DNA from: Cohnella fermenti
Lineage (GTDB): Bacteria > Bacillota > Bacilli > Paenibacillales > Paenibacillaceae
DNA length: 64,000 bases
Assembly (NCBI RefSeq): GCF_004801405.1
Contig: NZ_SSOB01000003.1
Location: 62,001 to 126,000 of the forward strand
Direction: 5' to 3'
Under the pieces are notes generated by a model, which did not search any database, had not been told where the DNA came from, and saw nothing but the letters and a program-made list of their open reading frames with translations. This document shows positions 31,963 through 41,251 of this stretch, in pieces. The position numbers and the translations under genes were made by a program. Within the stretch, counting starts at the first letter, position 1. Each line of letters starts with the position of its first letter.

Positions 31963-32364
31963 ATGGCAGAACGACAGGACCGTTACGACCGCTACGGGCG
32001 GGAAGACCGATATGAACGGGCGAATCGCTATGATCGCTACGATAGGCGCGAGAGCGACAAGGATCGTTCGGGCAAGAGCGAGCCGGAGCCGGAGCCGCAG
32101 CGGCCGGTTGCGGGGGATGAGCGATACCGTGCCGAGCTGGAGCAACTGCAGATAGTCGACTTCGCGTTGGTCGAGCTGACGCTGTATCTGGACACCCATC
32201 CCGCCGACATGCAGGCCATCCAGCAGTTTAATCAGTTGGCGCAGCGACGGGGACAGTTGGCCCATGCGTTCGAGATGCAATATGGCCCGCTGCTTCAATA
32301 CGGACACAGCTTCACCAAGTATCCTTGGCAATGGATCGAGACGCCCTGGCCATGGCAGGTATGA
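31963..32364 (+). CDS. cotJB: Spore coat protein CotJB with charged N-terminal extension
   Basis: The last 85 residues match CotJB (LEQLQIVDFALVELTLYLDT, HPADMQAIQQFNQLAQRRGQ, YGPLLQYGHSFTKYPWQWIE). The first 48 residues are an Arg/Tyr/Asp-rich repeat (RYDRYGREDRYERANRYDRY), an unusual extension for a protein usually near 90 residues. The gene begins three bases after cotJA with an AGGGAGGG site. Confidence 0.9.
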   Translation: MAERQDRYDRYGREDRYERANRYDRYDRRESDKDRSGKSEPEPEPQRPVAGDERYRAELEQLQIVDFALVELTLYLDTHPADMQAIQQFNQLAQRRGQLAHAFEMQYGPLLQYGHSFTKYPWQWIETPWPWQV

Positions 32365-32376
32365 GGAGGAGCGGCG

Positions 32377-32946
32377 ATGTGGGTTTATGAGAAAAAACTG
32401 CAATACCCCGTCAGGGTCAGCAAATGCGACCCGAGGATGGCGAAGTTTCTGATCGAGCAGTACGGAGGTTCGGACGGGGAGCTGGCTGCGGCGCTTCGCT
32501 ACCTGAATCAGAGATACACGATTCCGGATAAGGTGATTGGATTACTTACAGATATTGGAACGGAGGAATTCGCCCACTTGGAGATGATCGCTACCATGGT
32601 GTATAAGCTGACCAAGGACGCCACGCCGGAGCAGCTTGAAGCGGCGGGGCTCGGTGCGGACTTCGTTAACCATGGCGGCGATCTGTTCTACAACAGCGCG
32701 GCGGGCGTCCCGTTCACGGCTACGTATATTGCGGCGAAGGGCGATCCGATCGCGAACCTGTACGAAGACATCGCGGCCGAGGAGAAGGCGCGGGCGACGT
32801 ACCAGTGGCTGATCGACTACACCGACGATGTCGACATCCAGGACGCGCTGAAGTTCCTGCGGGAGCGGGAGATCGTGCACTCGCTGCGATTCCGCGAGGC
32901 GGTCGAGATTCTGAAGGCGGATCGGGAGCAGAAGAAGGTGTATTAG
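32377..32946 (+). CDS. cotJC: CotJC, manganese-catalase-like spore coat protein
   Basis: This 189-residue protein belongs to the manganese catalase family. Metal-ligand carboxylates and histidines sit in TDIGTEEFAHLEMIATMVYK and AEEKARATYQWLIDYTDD with LREREIVHSLRFREA. It starts VYEKKLQYPVRVSKCDPRMA like other CotJC proteins. GGAGGAGCG precedes the ATG. It completes the cotJABC operon; a GC-rich hairpin at 32,975-33,019 may end the transcript. Confidence 0.93.
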   Translation: MWVYEKKLQYPVRVSKCDPRMAKFLIEQYGGSDGELAAALRYLNQRYTIPDKVIGLLTDIGTEEFAHLEMIATMVYKLTKDATPEQLEAAGLGADFVNHGGDLFYNSAAGVPFTATYIAAKGDPIANLYEDIAAEEKARATYQWLIDYTDDVDIQDALKFLREREIVHSLRFREAVEILKADREQKKVY

Positions 32947-33100
32947 GAGATGTATTCGAATAGAAGGCATGTTGAAGAAGCAGCTCCGGTTGCCGCGAGG
33001 CGGCTTGGGGCTGCTTCTTGGTGCGCTCTGCGGTCGCTCGCGGACATTACATGAACAATCGCACTCATTTATTGGCTTGTATGGCGCAACGCCGATATTG

Positions 33101-35390
33101 ATGACGAAAATCCATATTCCCGGGGATACTCAGGAAGCGGTGCGGCGCCCACGGCTGATTGACCGATTGAATGAAGGGATGCGAGGCAAGGTTTCGTTTG
33201 TGTGCGCGCCAGCGGGCTTCGGCAAGACTACGCTGCTGGAGCATTGGGCGAGCCAGTCCCCAATACGGCCCGCATGGTTCTCAATCGATCAGGGAGACAA
33301 CGATTTGTCACGGTTCTGGCAATATGTTGTCTCCTCGATCGATTGGCTCCATCTTGGCTTCAGCGAGCGGGCGGGAGACGTTCTCAAGCTTATTCGGCCT
33401 GAGCAATATGAGCTGGCGTTGACAATGCTGGTGAACGAGCTGCATTCGCCGGCTGAGCCGATTGCGCTCGTTATGGACGATTTCCATACGATTGCCGACG
33501 CCAGCTTGCTTGCTTCCTTTGTTATTTTTCATTGAATATATGCCGGAGGGCGTTCATCTTGTGATCGCCAGCAGAGAGGAGCTGCCGTTCCCGTCCGCGA
33601 GGCTCCACAGCCGTCAACTGATGATTCGTCTGGATACGTCCGACCTGCGCTTCACGAATCGGGAAGGGGAGCAGTTTTATCGCTCCTGCATGGCGCTCGC
33701 ACTGCCGGAGCAGGCAGCGCATGAATGGGTGGAGAAGACCGAAGGCTGGATTACGACCATGAAGCTGGCCGCTTTGTCGCATCGAGCTGAGGACGATCCT
33801 TCCATGCTGCTGCGGAAATTTTCCGGGGCATCCCACCTGATTGACCAGTACTTAATGGAAGAAGTATTCGTCAGGCAAAGCGAGCCGATCCGGCATCTGC
33901 TGATGGATTGCTCGATTCTGAAGCGGATGAACGCTCAACTGTGCCGCGCCCTGACCGGGTTCGACGACTGCCAGGAGCAGCTTGAGCAGCTTGAGCGGGC
34001 CCGGCTTTTTATTGTGCCGCTTGATAATCGCAAGGGCTGGTATCGGTTCCATCATCTGTTTGCGGAGTTTCTGTACAATCGTATGCTGCGAACGAAGCCC
34101 GACCGCCTTCCCGTCTTGCTGGAGGCTGCGGGGGAGCATTGCGAAGCGGAGGGGCTGCTGGAAGAAGGGCTCGAATATTACTTGACCGGCAAGCTCTATA
34201 AACGGGCGATCGGTCTGCTCGAAGAGATGACGTCCCAAATGGTGCGGATGAACACCACTGTTTGGCTGCGCTCCCAACTCGCGCGTATTCCCGAGCCGAC
34301 CCTGCTGCAGCATCCTTTTCTGTATTTCTCGTATATTCATTTATTGCTGCTTCATGAAGAGCAGGCCGCGAGTGTGGATCGATTGCTGAGCTATGCGGAG
34401 AAGCATTACGAGGCTGCGGCGAGAGAGTGGACGGAGGAGAGCAAGAACGACTTCTGGGCGAGTTATTACTTCAATAAAATGCTGTATGCGGCTCTCGTGC
34501 TTGGCGACCAGCATCAGGTGATCCATAACATGATGCTGTCCAAGCGGTACAGGCCTCATGGACCCCGCTTGATCTTTGCACGTCAATCGAGGTTTGCGGG
34601 CAAGCCGTCAATCTTCAAGGAGCATTCAGGCCAATTAGTCAACAGGCCATTTCTCGTCTCCTTCCTCAATCAAATGATCGACACCTTTGAAGAGGCCGGT
34701 CTGGCCGATTCATCTCTCGTTTGCCTGGCGGAAGGCTATTATGAATACAACGAGATGGACGAGGCGGAGCAAACAATCAAAAGAGCGATCCAATCGGCCG
34801 ATGTCAATAATCCGATGCTTCTGGAGATGCTGTTTCCTTCACGTCTCGTGTTGTCTCGCATTCAGCAAGCACGCGGCTTATACGACGAAGCGAAGGAGAC
34901 GCTGCGCAGCGCCAGACGCGAGCTTATCGATCTGGGGCTGGCTACGACGCTTATTTATTGCGATGCCGAGCGGGCCTGGCTGGACTTGTGCGAAGGCGAT
35001 GCAAGCGCCGTTGCGGAGTGGATGAGGATGTATCGGTTGACGGAGAACGATCCCGTTACGGCATCGCGCCTTTACGAATATCAATCTTTGCTCCGATTTC
35101 TGATGTTTCAGGAGCGGTACGAGCAAGCTGAGGAACTGGCGAACAAGCTGGCGGCCTTCGGGAGAGACCCGGCGACCGGAGGAGAGTCTGCAGAGCTCTC
35201 CCTGCTTCTTACCCCTAAAGAGACCGAGATTCTGAGACTCATCGCGCAACGGCTGACGAACAAGGAGATCTCGGCGAGGCTTCAGATCGGCTACGGCACG
35301 GTCAGATCGCATATCAACAATATTTATAGCAAGCTTGAGGTGAGAACTCGCCCGGAAGCGATTCATAAAGGCGAATCGATGGGTCTCTGA
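33101..35390 (+). pseudogene. MalT-like LuxR-family ATP-dependent regulator, frameshifted
   Basis: Frame 1 (33,101-33,535) encodes the N-terminal ATPase start: MTKIHIPGDTQEAVRRPRLI, Walker A in CAPAGFGKTTLLEHWA and the Walker B-like LVMDDFHTIAD. It then ends at FVIFH. Frame 2 carries on from about 33,515 as FFIEYMPEGVHLVIASREEL through TPR-like repeats to a LuxR helix-turn-helix (LTPKETEILRLIAQRLTNKE, IGYGTVRSHINNIYSKLEV). One base gained or lost near 33,505-33,525 would restore one protein of about 760 residues. It may be a true mutation or an assembly error. The exact N-terminal start is uncertain. Confidence 0.82.
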
Positions 35391-35521
35391 CCGCTGCTTT
35401 CATTCGAGGCTGCCCTCCAGTCTATACAGGGGGGGAGTTTTTTGTTGATTCGACATTTTTTACAATAGAGGGTATCGAAGCTTTCGGGATAGGGATTGAT
35501 TACGGAATCGGGGGGAGAGAA

Positions 35522-36497
35522 ATGAACTGTATTTGGAAAAAAGCCGGAATGACGATTCTCGCGATGTTTATCCTGCTGGGCGGCATTCCGGGTTGGTTTG
35601 CGCCGGGGGGAGGTCATGCTTATGCGGATGGAGAAGGCTGGATAATGGTAGGCAGCGCCGGCTTCTCGGCAGGCAGTGTCCGATATAATTCGATTGTTGC
35701 AGATCATGGCACTGTTTATGTAGCCTATCGAGACATTGCAAACAGCAACAAAGCCACCGTCATGAGAAACGACGGAACGGGCTGGGAGCCGGTGGGCAAC
35801 GCCGGATTTTCGGCAAACGTAGCATCTAACACGTCGGCGGTTCGGCGGCAGATAGCCAGACGGTGAGCTATGGCGGCAATGCGACGGTTCCGGAGGAGCC
35901 GTCGCGAACGGGCTACACGTTCGCGGGCTGGTACGCGGATGAGGCGTTGACGACAATGTTCTCGTTCGATACGGCCATTACCGGCGATGTGACGCTGTAC
36001 GCGCAATGGATAAAGAAAACATCGTCGTCGTCCACGAACGCTTCTCAAATCGAACATGTTGTGGTGAATGTGGAGAACGGTGAGCAGGTGAGCGGCTTCG
36101 TTGTGACGCAGATGACGGTTACCCGCACGACGGATGCGAACGGCAAGAAGACGGACTTAGTGATCTTTACGGCGGAACTGGCGGCTAGGACGGTGAAGCA
36201 GTTGACAGCGGCAGGGTCGGTATCTGCAAGGCTTGTTCTGCCCGATCCGAAGGACGAGGTGGCGGCAGCGGCGGCAAAGCTGCTGGCGGACGGGGGCATC
36301 AACCTGAAGATTGCGACAGATGGCGCCTTGAGCAGGCGAGCGTGTTCATCGAGCATAACGACGGAACGAGAGAACTGATTCAAGGAGATATTGTGTCTTA
36401 CGACGAAGCTGGGGGGCTTGGCATTCGATTCACGATCAACGACGACGACCGAGCTGAAGAACTGGTTCAAGAAGATATGGAAAAAAATAAATTTTAG
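35522..36497 (+). pseudogene. Broken surface protein with InlB-type B repeat
   Basis: A signal peptide and the start of a repeat domain (GWIMVGSAGFSAGSVRYNSI) run to about 35,835. The frame then changes into a Listeria-Bacteroides (InlB B) repeat, SYGGNATVPEEPSRTGYTFA, GWYADEALTTMF and DVTLYAQW. A second frame change near 36,330 leads to SVFIEHNDGTRELIQGDIVS and ends at KNKF (36,497). An intact protein would be secreted and much longer. The first junction looks like an internal deletion. Confidence 0.75.
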
Positions 36498-36769
36498 AGC
36501 CTCTGCCAAAATACAAAAACGATCAAGAAGGTTTGAGCGGACACGCGATCCGGAAGCCGATTGAGGGAAGAAATACTGGTTTGCGCGTAGTAACGTTGGA
36601 CCGAGGCGGCGTATGAGCGAAAAATTTCGCCACATTTCCCCCACGTATCCGTAACCGAATTGCCGCATCTATAGTGGAACGGGGCATATGCGAGAACGAT
36701 TATTTGAGTATGATGAGAGAAGGGAGAGGGAGGCCATCCGGATGGCCTGCGGAAGGAGAAGGGACGAGT
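36498..36769. other. Intergenic stretch, no gene seen
   Basis: No coding region or clear repeat is supported here. GAGCGAAAAATTTCGC near 36,618 is a short near-palindrome. An insertion-sequence end was considered for the bases after the broken gene, but no partner end was found. Confidence 0.4.
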
Positions 36770-37186
36770 GTGAGAACAATGAAGAACGGAAGAGGATGCG
36801 GCAGAGCGGCAAGAAGGCTGGCTATCGCGTTGCCCTTGCTGTTGCTGTCGATAATGGCACTGGCAGGATGCGCGCAGGAGGACAAGCTCCGCTTCGACGA
36901 GGTCAAGCTGGTCGCCGAGCCGTCGGAGCCGACGGCGGGTCCGGATACGAAGCTGACCGTCCAAGTGGAGAACGGGAAGTACAAGGATCGGGAAGCGACG
37001 GTTCAGATTCAGATCAATTCGAGGAACACGTTGCCCCAATTGCTCGACGCGGTTCGCGAGGGGGACGATTACTCGGTCGCGTACGCGTTCCCGAAGGCGG
37101 GCGATTATGTGATTACGATCCATATGTATTACAGCGATGAGGAGCACTATGAGTTCGGCAAGCAGTTGAAGGTGGCGGGGGAGTAA
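36770..37186 (+). CDS. FixH/YtkA-like lipoprotein
   Basis: This 138-residue protein starts with GTG 36770 (GGAGAAGGG upstream; ATG 36779 is an alternative) and has a lipoprotein signal ending LAGCAQ. The mature part is a single strand-rich domain (FDEVKLVAEPSEPTAGPDTK, LTVQVENGKYKDREATVQIQ, AYAFPKAGDYVITIHMYYSD), which fits FixH/YtkA-type immunoglobulin-like domains. It should be anchored on the outer face of the membrane. Function unknown. Confidence 0.78.
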   Translation: MRTMKNGRGCGRAARRLAIALPLLLLSIMALAGCAQEDKLRFDEVKLVAEPSEPTAGPDTKLTVQVENGKYKDREATVQIQINSRNTLPQLLDAVREGDDYSVAYAFPKAGDYVITIHMYYSDEEHYEFGKQLKVAGE

Positions 37187-37206
37187 GGGCATGATCGGAA
37201 GGGAAG

Positions 37207-37245
37207 GTTCCTGAGCTTCGGGGAGAAGAGGCATAAGCGTTCAGA
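37207..37245. repeat. Half copy of dispersed repeat family B
   Basis: AGGTTCCTGAGC and GGGGAGAAGAGGCATAAGCG match the right arm of the family B elements at 21.7 and 60.2 kb. The left arm is absent here. Confidence 0.65.
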
Positions 37246-37277
37246 TAGAGGGGACAGGTCCTCTGTCACGCCTCACC

Positions 37278-37310
37278 AAGCGGCGCCGGGATTGCTTACC
37301 GGCGCCGCTT
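37278..37310. terminator. Hairpin between convergent genes
   Basis: AAGCGGCGCCGG, a nine-base loop and CCGGCGCCGCTT form a perfect 12-bp stem between the lipoprotein gene and the convergent glycosidase gene. No T run follows on either strand, so its efficiency as a terminator is uncertain. Confidence 0.5.
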
Positions 37311-37325
37311 GCCATGCCTGCCGCC

Positions 37326-38405
37326 TTATTTAAAGAACAGGAAATTCGTCGCCAAGGGGCGCATCCGACCGTCGGAGGGGCTGTTTACGACGTTTCCCTT
37401 GAACACGAGGGTCGACGAGCCGCCGCCGTCGAGGTTGTAGGCGTCGATGGCCCCGTATCTCGTCAGCAGCAGTTGGATCTCCTCAAGCGTGGCGCCGGAG
37501 CTTCCGTTCTCGTTCCGGCCGTCGATGACGAGGAACAATAGCTGGTCGTCCTTGTAATTGGCGACGATCGTCCGCGGGGCCCGCAGGGGGCTTGTCCGCC
37601 ACTTGTCCGGAATCGTCAGGTTGACGCCGTTCTTGCGAAGGACCGGCACGAAGGAGGCGCCGAACTGCGGCTTCAGCTTGTCGAGCTGGTCCTTGCTGCT
37701 GAACTTGCCGCCGATGAGCTCCATCCGGTCGTTCAGGCCGACGAAGAACAGGTCGTTGAAGCTGGCTTCGAAGCCGCTGACGTACTGGCCGTCCACGACG
37801 GTCGTGCTGAGCGGATAGCGCTTGCCCTTCGAATCGGCGAAGCCTCCGGCGTTGACCCCGGCGATCGCTCCCGTTCGCTTGACCGCGGCGAGCGTCGTCT
37901 CGGAGCCGCCGAACGTGTCCTTGCCGAGCGTCATGTCCATCGCGCCGGCGGCTTTGAGCTTGACTTTGAGCGCGTAACCGCTGAAGTTCTGCGCCTTGAT
38001 CCGGAACAACTGGGCGGTCAGCTTGGTCGAGGTGACCGAGTCGGACACCGTTCCGAGCCGGTGCGTGATTCGTTTGTCGTAGATCAGCGCGGGACGGCTC
38101 ACCTGGGCCTTGGCTGTCGTCATGATCGCGCTCATGCTGGCATTCGTCTTGGTGTACAGCTCGGACACCTTCTTCATCGAAGCCGATATTTCCTTGGCAA
38201 TAACGGCAGCATCCTCAAGCCCATCCAACGTCGGGGCCGCCGCCTCCGCCATATTCGGGAGCGTGGAAGCGCCGCCGCCCGCCGCATAATCGATCCCAGG
38301 CGCCTGAATCGTGAAGGAGACGAAGGCGATCCAGACGATCATCCCGACGAAGGGGGCGGATGCGAGCAGCATCGTTCGGTTGAAGCGTTGAGCCGCGGTT
38401 ATCAT
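37326..38405 (-). CDS. Phosphodiester glycosidase-family (NAGPA) membrane-anchored protein
   Basis: This 359-residue protein has one N-terminal membrane anchor (about 13-35, LASAPFVGMIVWIAFVSFTI), a linker, and a C-terminal NAGPA domain (about 130-359; AIAGVNAGGFADSKGKRYPL, RAPRTIVANYKDDQLLFLVI, AIDAYNLDGGGSSTLVF). NAGPA-type enzymes cleave or transfer N-acetylglucosamine phosphodiesters; bacterial members are linked to exopolysaccharide or wall polymers. Its start overlaps the stop of the coiled-coil gene upstream, so the two probably act together at the cell surface. Confidence 0.88.
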   Translation of the reverse strand: MITAAQRFNRTMLLASAPFVGMIVWIAFVSFTIQAPGIDYAAGGGASTLPNMAEAAAPTLDGLEDAAVIAKEISASMKKVSELYTKTNASMSAIMTTAKAQVSRPALIYDKRITHRLGTVSDSVTSTKLTAQLFRIKAQNFSGYALKVKLKAAGAMDMTLGKDTFGGSETTLAAVKRTGAIAGVNAGGFADSKGKRYPLSTTVVDGQYVSGFEASFNDLFFVGLNDRMELIGGKFSSKDQLDKLKPQFGASFVPVLRKNGVNLTIPDKWRTSPLRAPRTIVANYKDDQLLFLVIDGRNENGSSGATLEEIQLLLTRYGAIDAYNLDGGGSSTLVFKGNVVNSPSDGRMRPLATNFLFFK

Positions 38406-38842
38406 TTCAGCACGTCCAGGTTTTTCTTCAATTCGTCAATCTGCTTCTTGAGCTCGCTGATCTGTGTATAGAGCTTATTGCTGCTGTCGGTCTTATCGTT
38501 GACGTTGTCCTGGTTGAAGGTCAGCAGCTCGTTCAGCGCTTCGACCTTCGACTCAAGCTGCGCCATCTGTTCGGTATAGTTGGCTTCGAGCTCGTCCAGG
38601 CGCTGCTCGTAGCTCTGCCGCATTGCTTCGAGTTGCCGATCCGTCTGCTGCTGAAGCTCGAGCGTTAGCTGCTCTTGCTGTTGTTCGGTATAAGAGTAGG
38701 TACCGTAGACGCCGGCGCCGATCAAGACGACCCATAGGAGAAAAAAAGGCCACAGCCGCTTCTTGGGAGAGCGGCGGGGAGACAGCTCGGACGACGATTC
38801 GGGAGCGGAGGCGAGCTTGTGTGCTGTAGATGCAGGACTCAT
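38402..38842 (-). CDS. Coiled-coil membrane protein
   Basis: This 146-residue protein has one transmembrane helix (about 29-49, LWPFFLLWVVLIGAGVYGTY) and a long coiled coil (about 52-146, EQLTLELQQQTDRQLEAMRQ, ELEANYTEQMAQLESKVEAL). Its stop overlaps the start of the NAGPA gene (ATGA), so it is translationally coupled. A scaffold or partner for the glycosidase is a reasonable guess. No family was recognised. Confidence 0.78.
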   Translation of the reverse strand: MSPASTAHKLASAPESSSELSPRRSPKKRLWPFFLLWVVLIGAGVYGTYSYTEQQQEQLTLELQQQTDRQLEAMRQSYEQRLDELEANYTEQMAQLESKVEALNELLTFNQDNVNDKTDSSNKLYTQISELKKQIDELKKNLDVLK

Positions 38843-39115
38843 AAGAATGTACCACCTCGTATTTCGGCATTACCGATGATGAAAGTATATTGTAGCACAA
38901 CCTGGCGGAAATGGCGCCGCAAGAAATTACTGGAACCGACAACTCACAGCTCGTTAAAAAGCGATTGGAGCCGCCTGGAGTCGAGTCGAGACGGATTTTA
39001 TCGTCAAACGGCGTTTCCAGAAGGATAGACGCGCGCGGAGGGGAATAAGTTGCCAGAATCGAAACGTTTCGATATTATGGGGGATATCATATTCGGGTTC
39101 AGGAGTGGTAGACAG

Positions 39116-39826
39116 ATGGCAAACGACCGACAATTGGAAGGGCGCAGCACGGGCAACGTACCCGAAGCGATGCTGTTCGATCTCGACGGAACGCTGTTCA
39201 AGACGGAGTCCTTGCTTGTGACGGTGCAGCGGCGGGTGTTCGAGACGCTTCGGGAGGAGGGGCTGTACACGGAGCCCGAGCCTCCGATCGAGAGGCTGCT
39301 CGGCTCGCTTGGCATGCTGCTGGACCACATCTGGTTGCGCGTCATGCCGGACGGCTCGACCGAGGCGCGGCAGCGGGCGAACGAGCTGCTGCTTCAGTAT
39401 GAGCTGGAGGAGCTGGAGGCGGGCGTCGGCGAGTTGTACGAATGGGTGCCGGAGACGCTGCGAACGCTGAAGGAGCGGGGCATTCGCCTGTTCGTGGCGA
39501 GCAACGGGCTGGAGAGCTATGTGAAGGAGGTGCCGCGCCTGAGAGGAATCGGCGATCTGTTCGAGGGGTTCTACAGCGCGGGCGAATACGAGACGGCGAC
39601 GAAGGCCGAGCTCGTTCGACTGCTGCTCGAGAAGCACGGAATCCGCTCCGCCTGGATGATCGGAGACCGCTCCTCGGACGTGGACGCCGGCCTCCGCAAC
39701 GGGCTGTTCGTCGTCGGCTGCGACTATGCCGGCTTCCGGAAGGAAGGGGAGCTCGACGGCTCGGGCGCAGTTATCCGCGAGTTCCCGGAGCTGCTGACGC
39801 TGCTGGACGCGGCGGCCGAGGCGTAG
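39116..39826 (+). CDS. HAD-family hydrolase
   Basis: This 236-residue HAD phosphatase has the nucleophile motif MLFDLDGTLFKTE, motif II in LFVASNGLESY, the Lys of motif III in ATKAELVRLLLE and motif IV MIGDRSSDVDAGLRNGLFVV. It resembles phosphoglycolate-phosphatase-like members; the substrate is unknown. An in-frame TTG at 39,050 with GGAGGGG offers a start 22 residues upstream. ATG 39116 is preferred from the usual family length. Confidence 0.82.
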   Translation: MANDRQLEGRSTGNVPEAMLFDLDGTLFKTESLLVTVQRRVFETLREEGLYTEPEPPIERLLGSLGMLLDHIWLRVMPDGSTEARQRANELLLQYELEELEAGVGELYEWVPETLRTLKERGIRLFVASNGLESYVKEVPRLRGIGDLFEGFYSAGEYETATKAELVRLLLEKHGIRSAWMIGDRSSDVDAGLRNGLFVVGCDYAGFRKEGELDGSGAVIREFPELLTLLDAAAEA

Positions 39827-39851
39827 GGAGCAGGGGGTTGTCCGCATTCAT

Positions 39852-39893
39852 AAACAACCGTCAGGGCGCTGCTCCCTGACGGTTGTTTGTTGT
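39852..39893. terminator. Bidirectional terminator between HAD gene and the YheC/YheD operon
   Basis: AAACAACCGTCAGGG, a seven-base loop and CCCTGACGGTTGTTT form a perfect stem between convergent genes, with T-rich sequence on the plus side. It should end both transcripts. Confidence 0.85.
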
Positions 39894-41227
39894 TAATCCT
39901 CGCCCTCGTACCAGCGCCGCAGCTCCTTGCCGGAGGCGCTGTCCGAGACGAGCGAGACCGGGGCCGCCGAATTCGCGCCCGAATCGGCTCGCAGTCCCGA
40001 CCCCGGCCCCTTGCCCGAACCGACACCCGAACCGACACCTGAACCAATACCCGGCCCCACACTAGCCCCCGCTCCCGGCAAGACGCGCGACCGCGAGCGG
40101 GAACGCTGGCCGGTGCGGCCCTGCCGATCCGGGCCCTTCTGGCGGTACACCCACAGCGCATATTCGAGCGGTCGGGTAATCGCGCGGCGATACACCTCGC
40201 GTTCGCCTGCTCGCAGGAATACCTCGCGAGCAGGCTTCGGGTTGACCTCCAGCAGCCAGACGCGGCCGCCGCGGTCGATCGCGAGATCGAGGGCAAGCTC
40301 GCACAGCGCGCTGTAGGTCGCCTCGAGGTGCTTCGCGACGGCGATGCCGAACGACTCCGCCGTCTCGCGGATCTGCGCGATCTTCGCCTCGCTGCCGACC
40401 CACTGGCGCAGCAGGTTGTTCATCGTCGAGGCGCGGCCGCCTCCGTGCAGGTTGGAGGTGATGCTTCCCGAAGGACCGACGCGCCCCGCGCAGCCGGTCA
40501 CCTCCCACTCTCCCGAGCCGTTCTTCTGAACGAGCATCCGGTAATCGTGCACACGGCCGTTCGGCAGCTTGATGTTGAGGCCTTGCTGAACGATATATTT
40601 GTCCCCGTTCATATCCCATTGAAGCAGCTCGGAGGAGAGATTCTCGCGGGAGATTCGCTTCGGGCTGACGATTCTCCGCCGATGATCCCGCCCTTGCAGC
40701 AGGATCGTCCCGTTGCGCTGCTTCTCGATCCGCAGGATGCCCCGTCCCCCCGTCCCGTTGATCGGCTTCACGTAGAGCAGCGGGAACTTGACGAGCATGA
40801 CCGAGACGTCTTCGCTTGATTGGTAGAGCCGCGTGACGGGCAGATGGTCCCGGAAGGCGGGAACTCGCCAGAGCGCGCGATAGATGGTCCACTTGTTCCG
40901 CAGCGGCCGGTTCAGGAAGGTGAGGTGGGCATACCTCTTCCGGAACGCGAGCAACTGATCGAAGCGCTTGCTTCGCTGAATGCGGCAGCGATCGTAGATC
41001 ACGTTTGGGAACCGTACCCAGCGTCTTATCCAGCTTCTCGAGTCGGGGCTGTAGATCAGCGCATGAATGCGTCCGCTCCGGTCCTCCACATCCTCCGGCG
41101 TGAAGACGAAGGCGTCAAGGCCCATCTTGGCGGCTGCGGCGATCATTTTCTCATAAACCCTCTTCTCTTCGAGCACCTTGTTATCGTTCAGATACAACGT
41201 AAGAATGCCAAGAGCAGGTTGCGTCAA
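39893..41227 (-). CDS. YheC/YheD-family ATP-grasp protein with Gly-Ser-rich tail (paralogue 5)
   Basis: This 444-residue protein is the last of five tandem YheC/YheD paralogues. It has an N-terminal domain (LGILTLYLNDNKVLEEKRVY), the ATP-grasp part with VKPINGTGGRGILRIEK, YIVQQGLNIKLPNGRVHDYR, GSITSNLHGGG and the metal-binding end LDLAIDRGGRVWLLEVNPKP. It lacks the small N-terminal domain seen in paralogues 1 and 3. A low-complexity C-terminal tail (about 372-425) rich in Gly, Ser, Arg and Val is unique to this copy. Family members are coat-associated proteins of endospores. Confidence 0.87.
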   Translation of the reverse strand: MTQPALGILTLYLNDNKVLEEKRVYEKMIAAAAKMGLDAFVFTPEDVEDRSGRIHALIYSPDSRSWIRRWVRFPNVIYDRCRIQRSKRFDQLLAFRKRYAHLTFLNRPLRNKWTIYRALWRVPAFRDHLPVTRLYQSSEDVSVMLVKFPLLYVKPINGTGGRGILRIEKQRNGTILLQGRDHRRRIVSPKRISRENLSSELLQWDMNGDKYIVQQGLNIKLPNGRVHDYRMLVQKNGSGEWEVTGCAGRVGPSGSITSNLHGGGRASTMNNLLRQWVGSEAKIAQIRETAESFGIAVAKHLEATYSALCELALDLAIDRGGRVWLLEVNPKPAREVFLRAGEREVYRRAITRPLEYALWVYRQKGPDRQGRTGQRSRSRSRVLPGAGASVGPGIGSGVGSGVGSGKGPGSGLRADSGANSAAPVSLVSDSASGKELRRWYEGED

Positions 41228-41251
41228 CCGGAGTTCACCTCGCGTTGGGCA

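Noticed and set aside
36498-36690. Insertion-sequence end after the broken surface gene
   Set aside because: No transposase, matching inverted end or target duplication was found.
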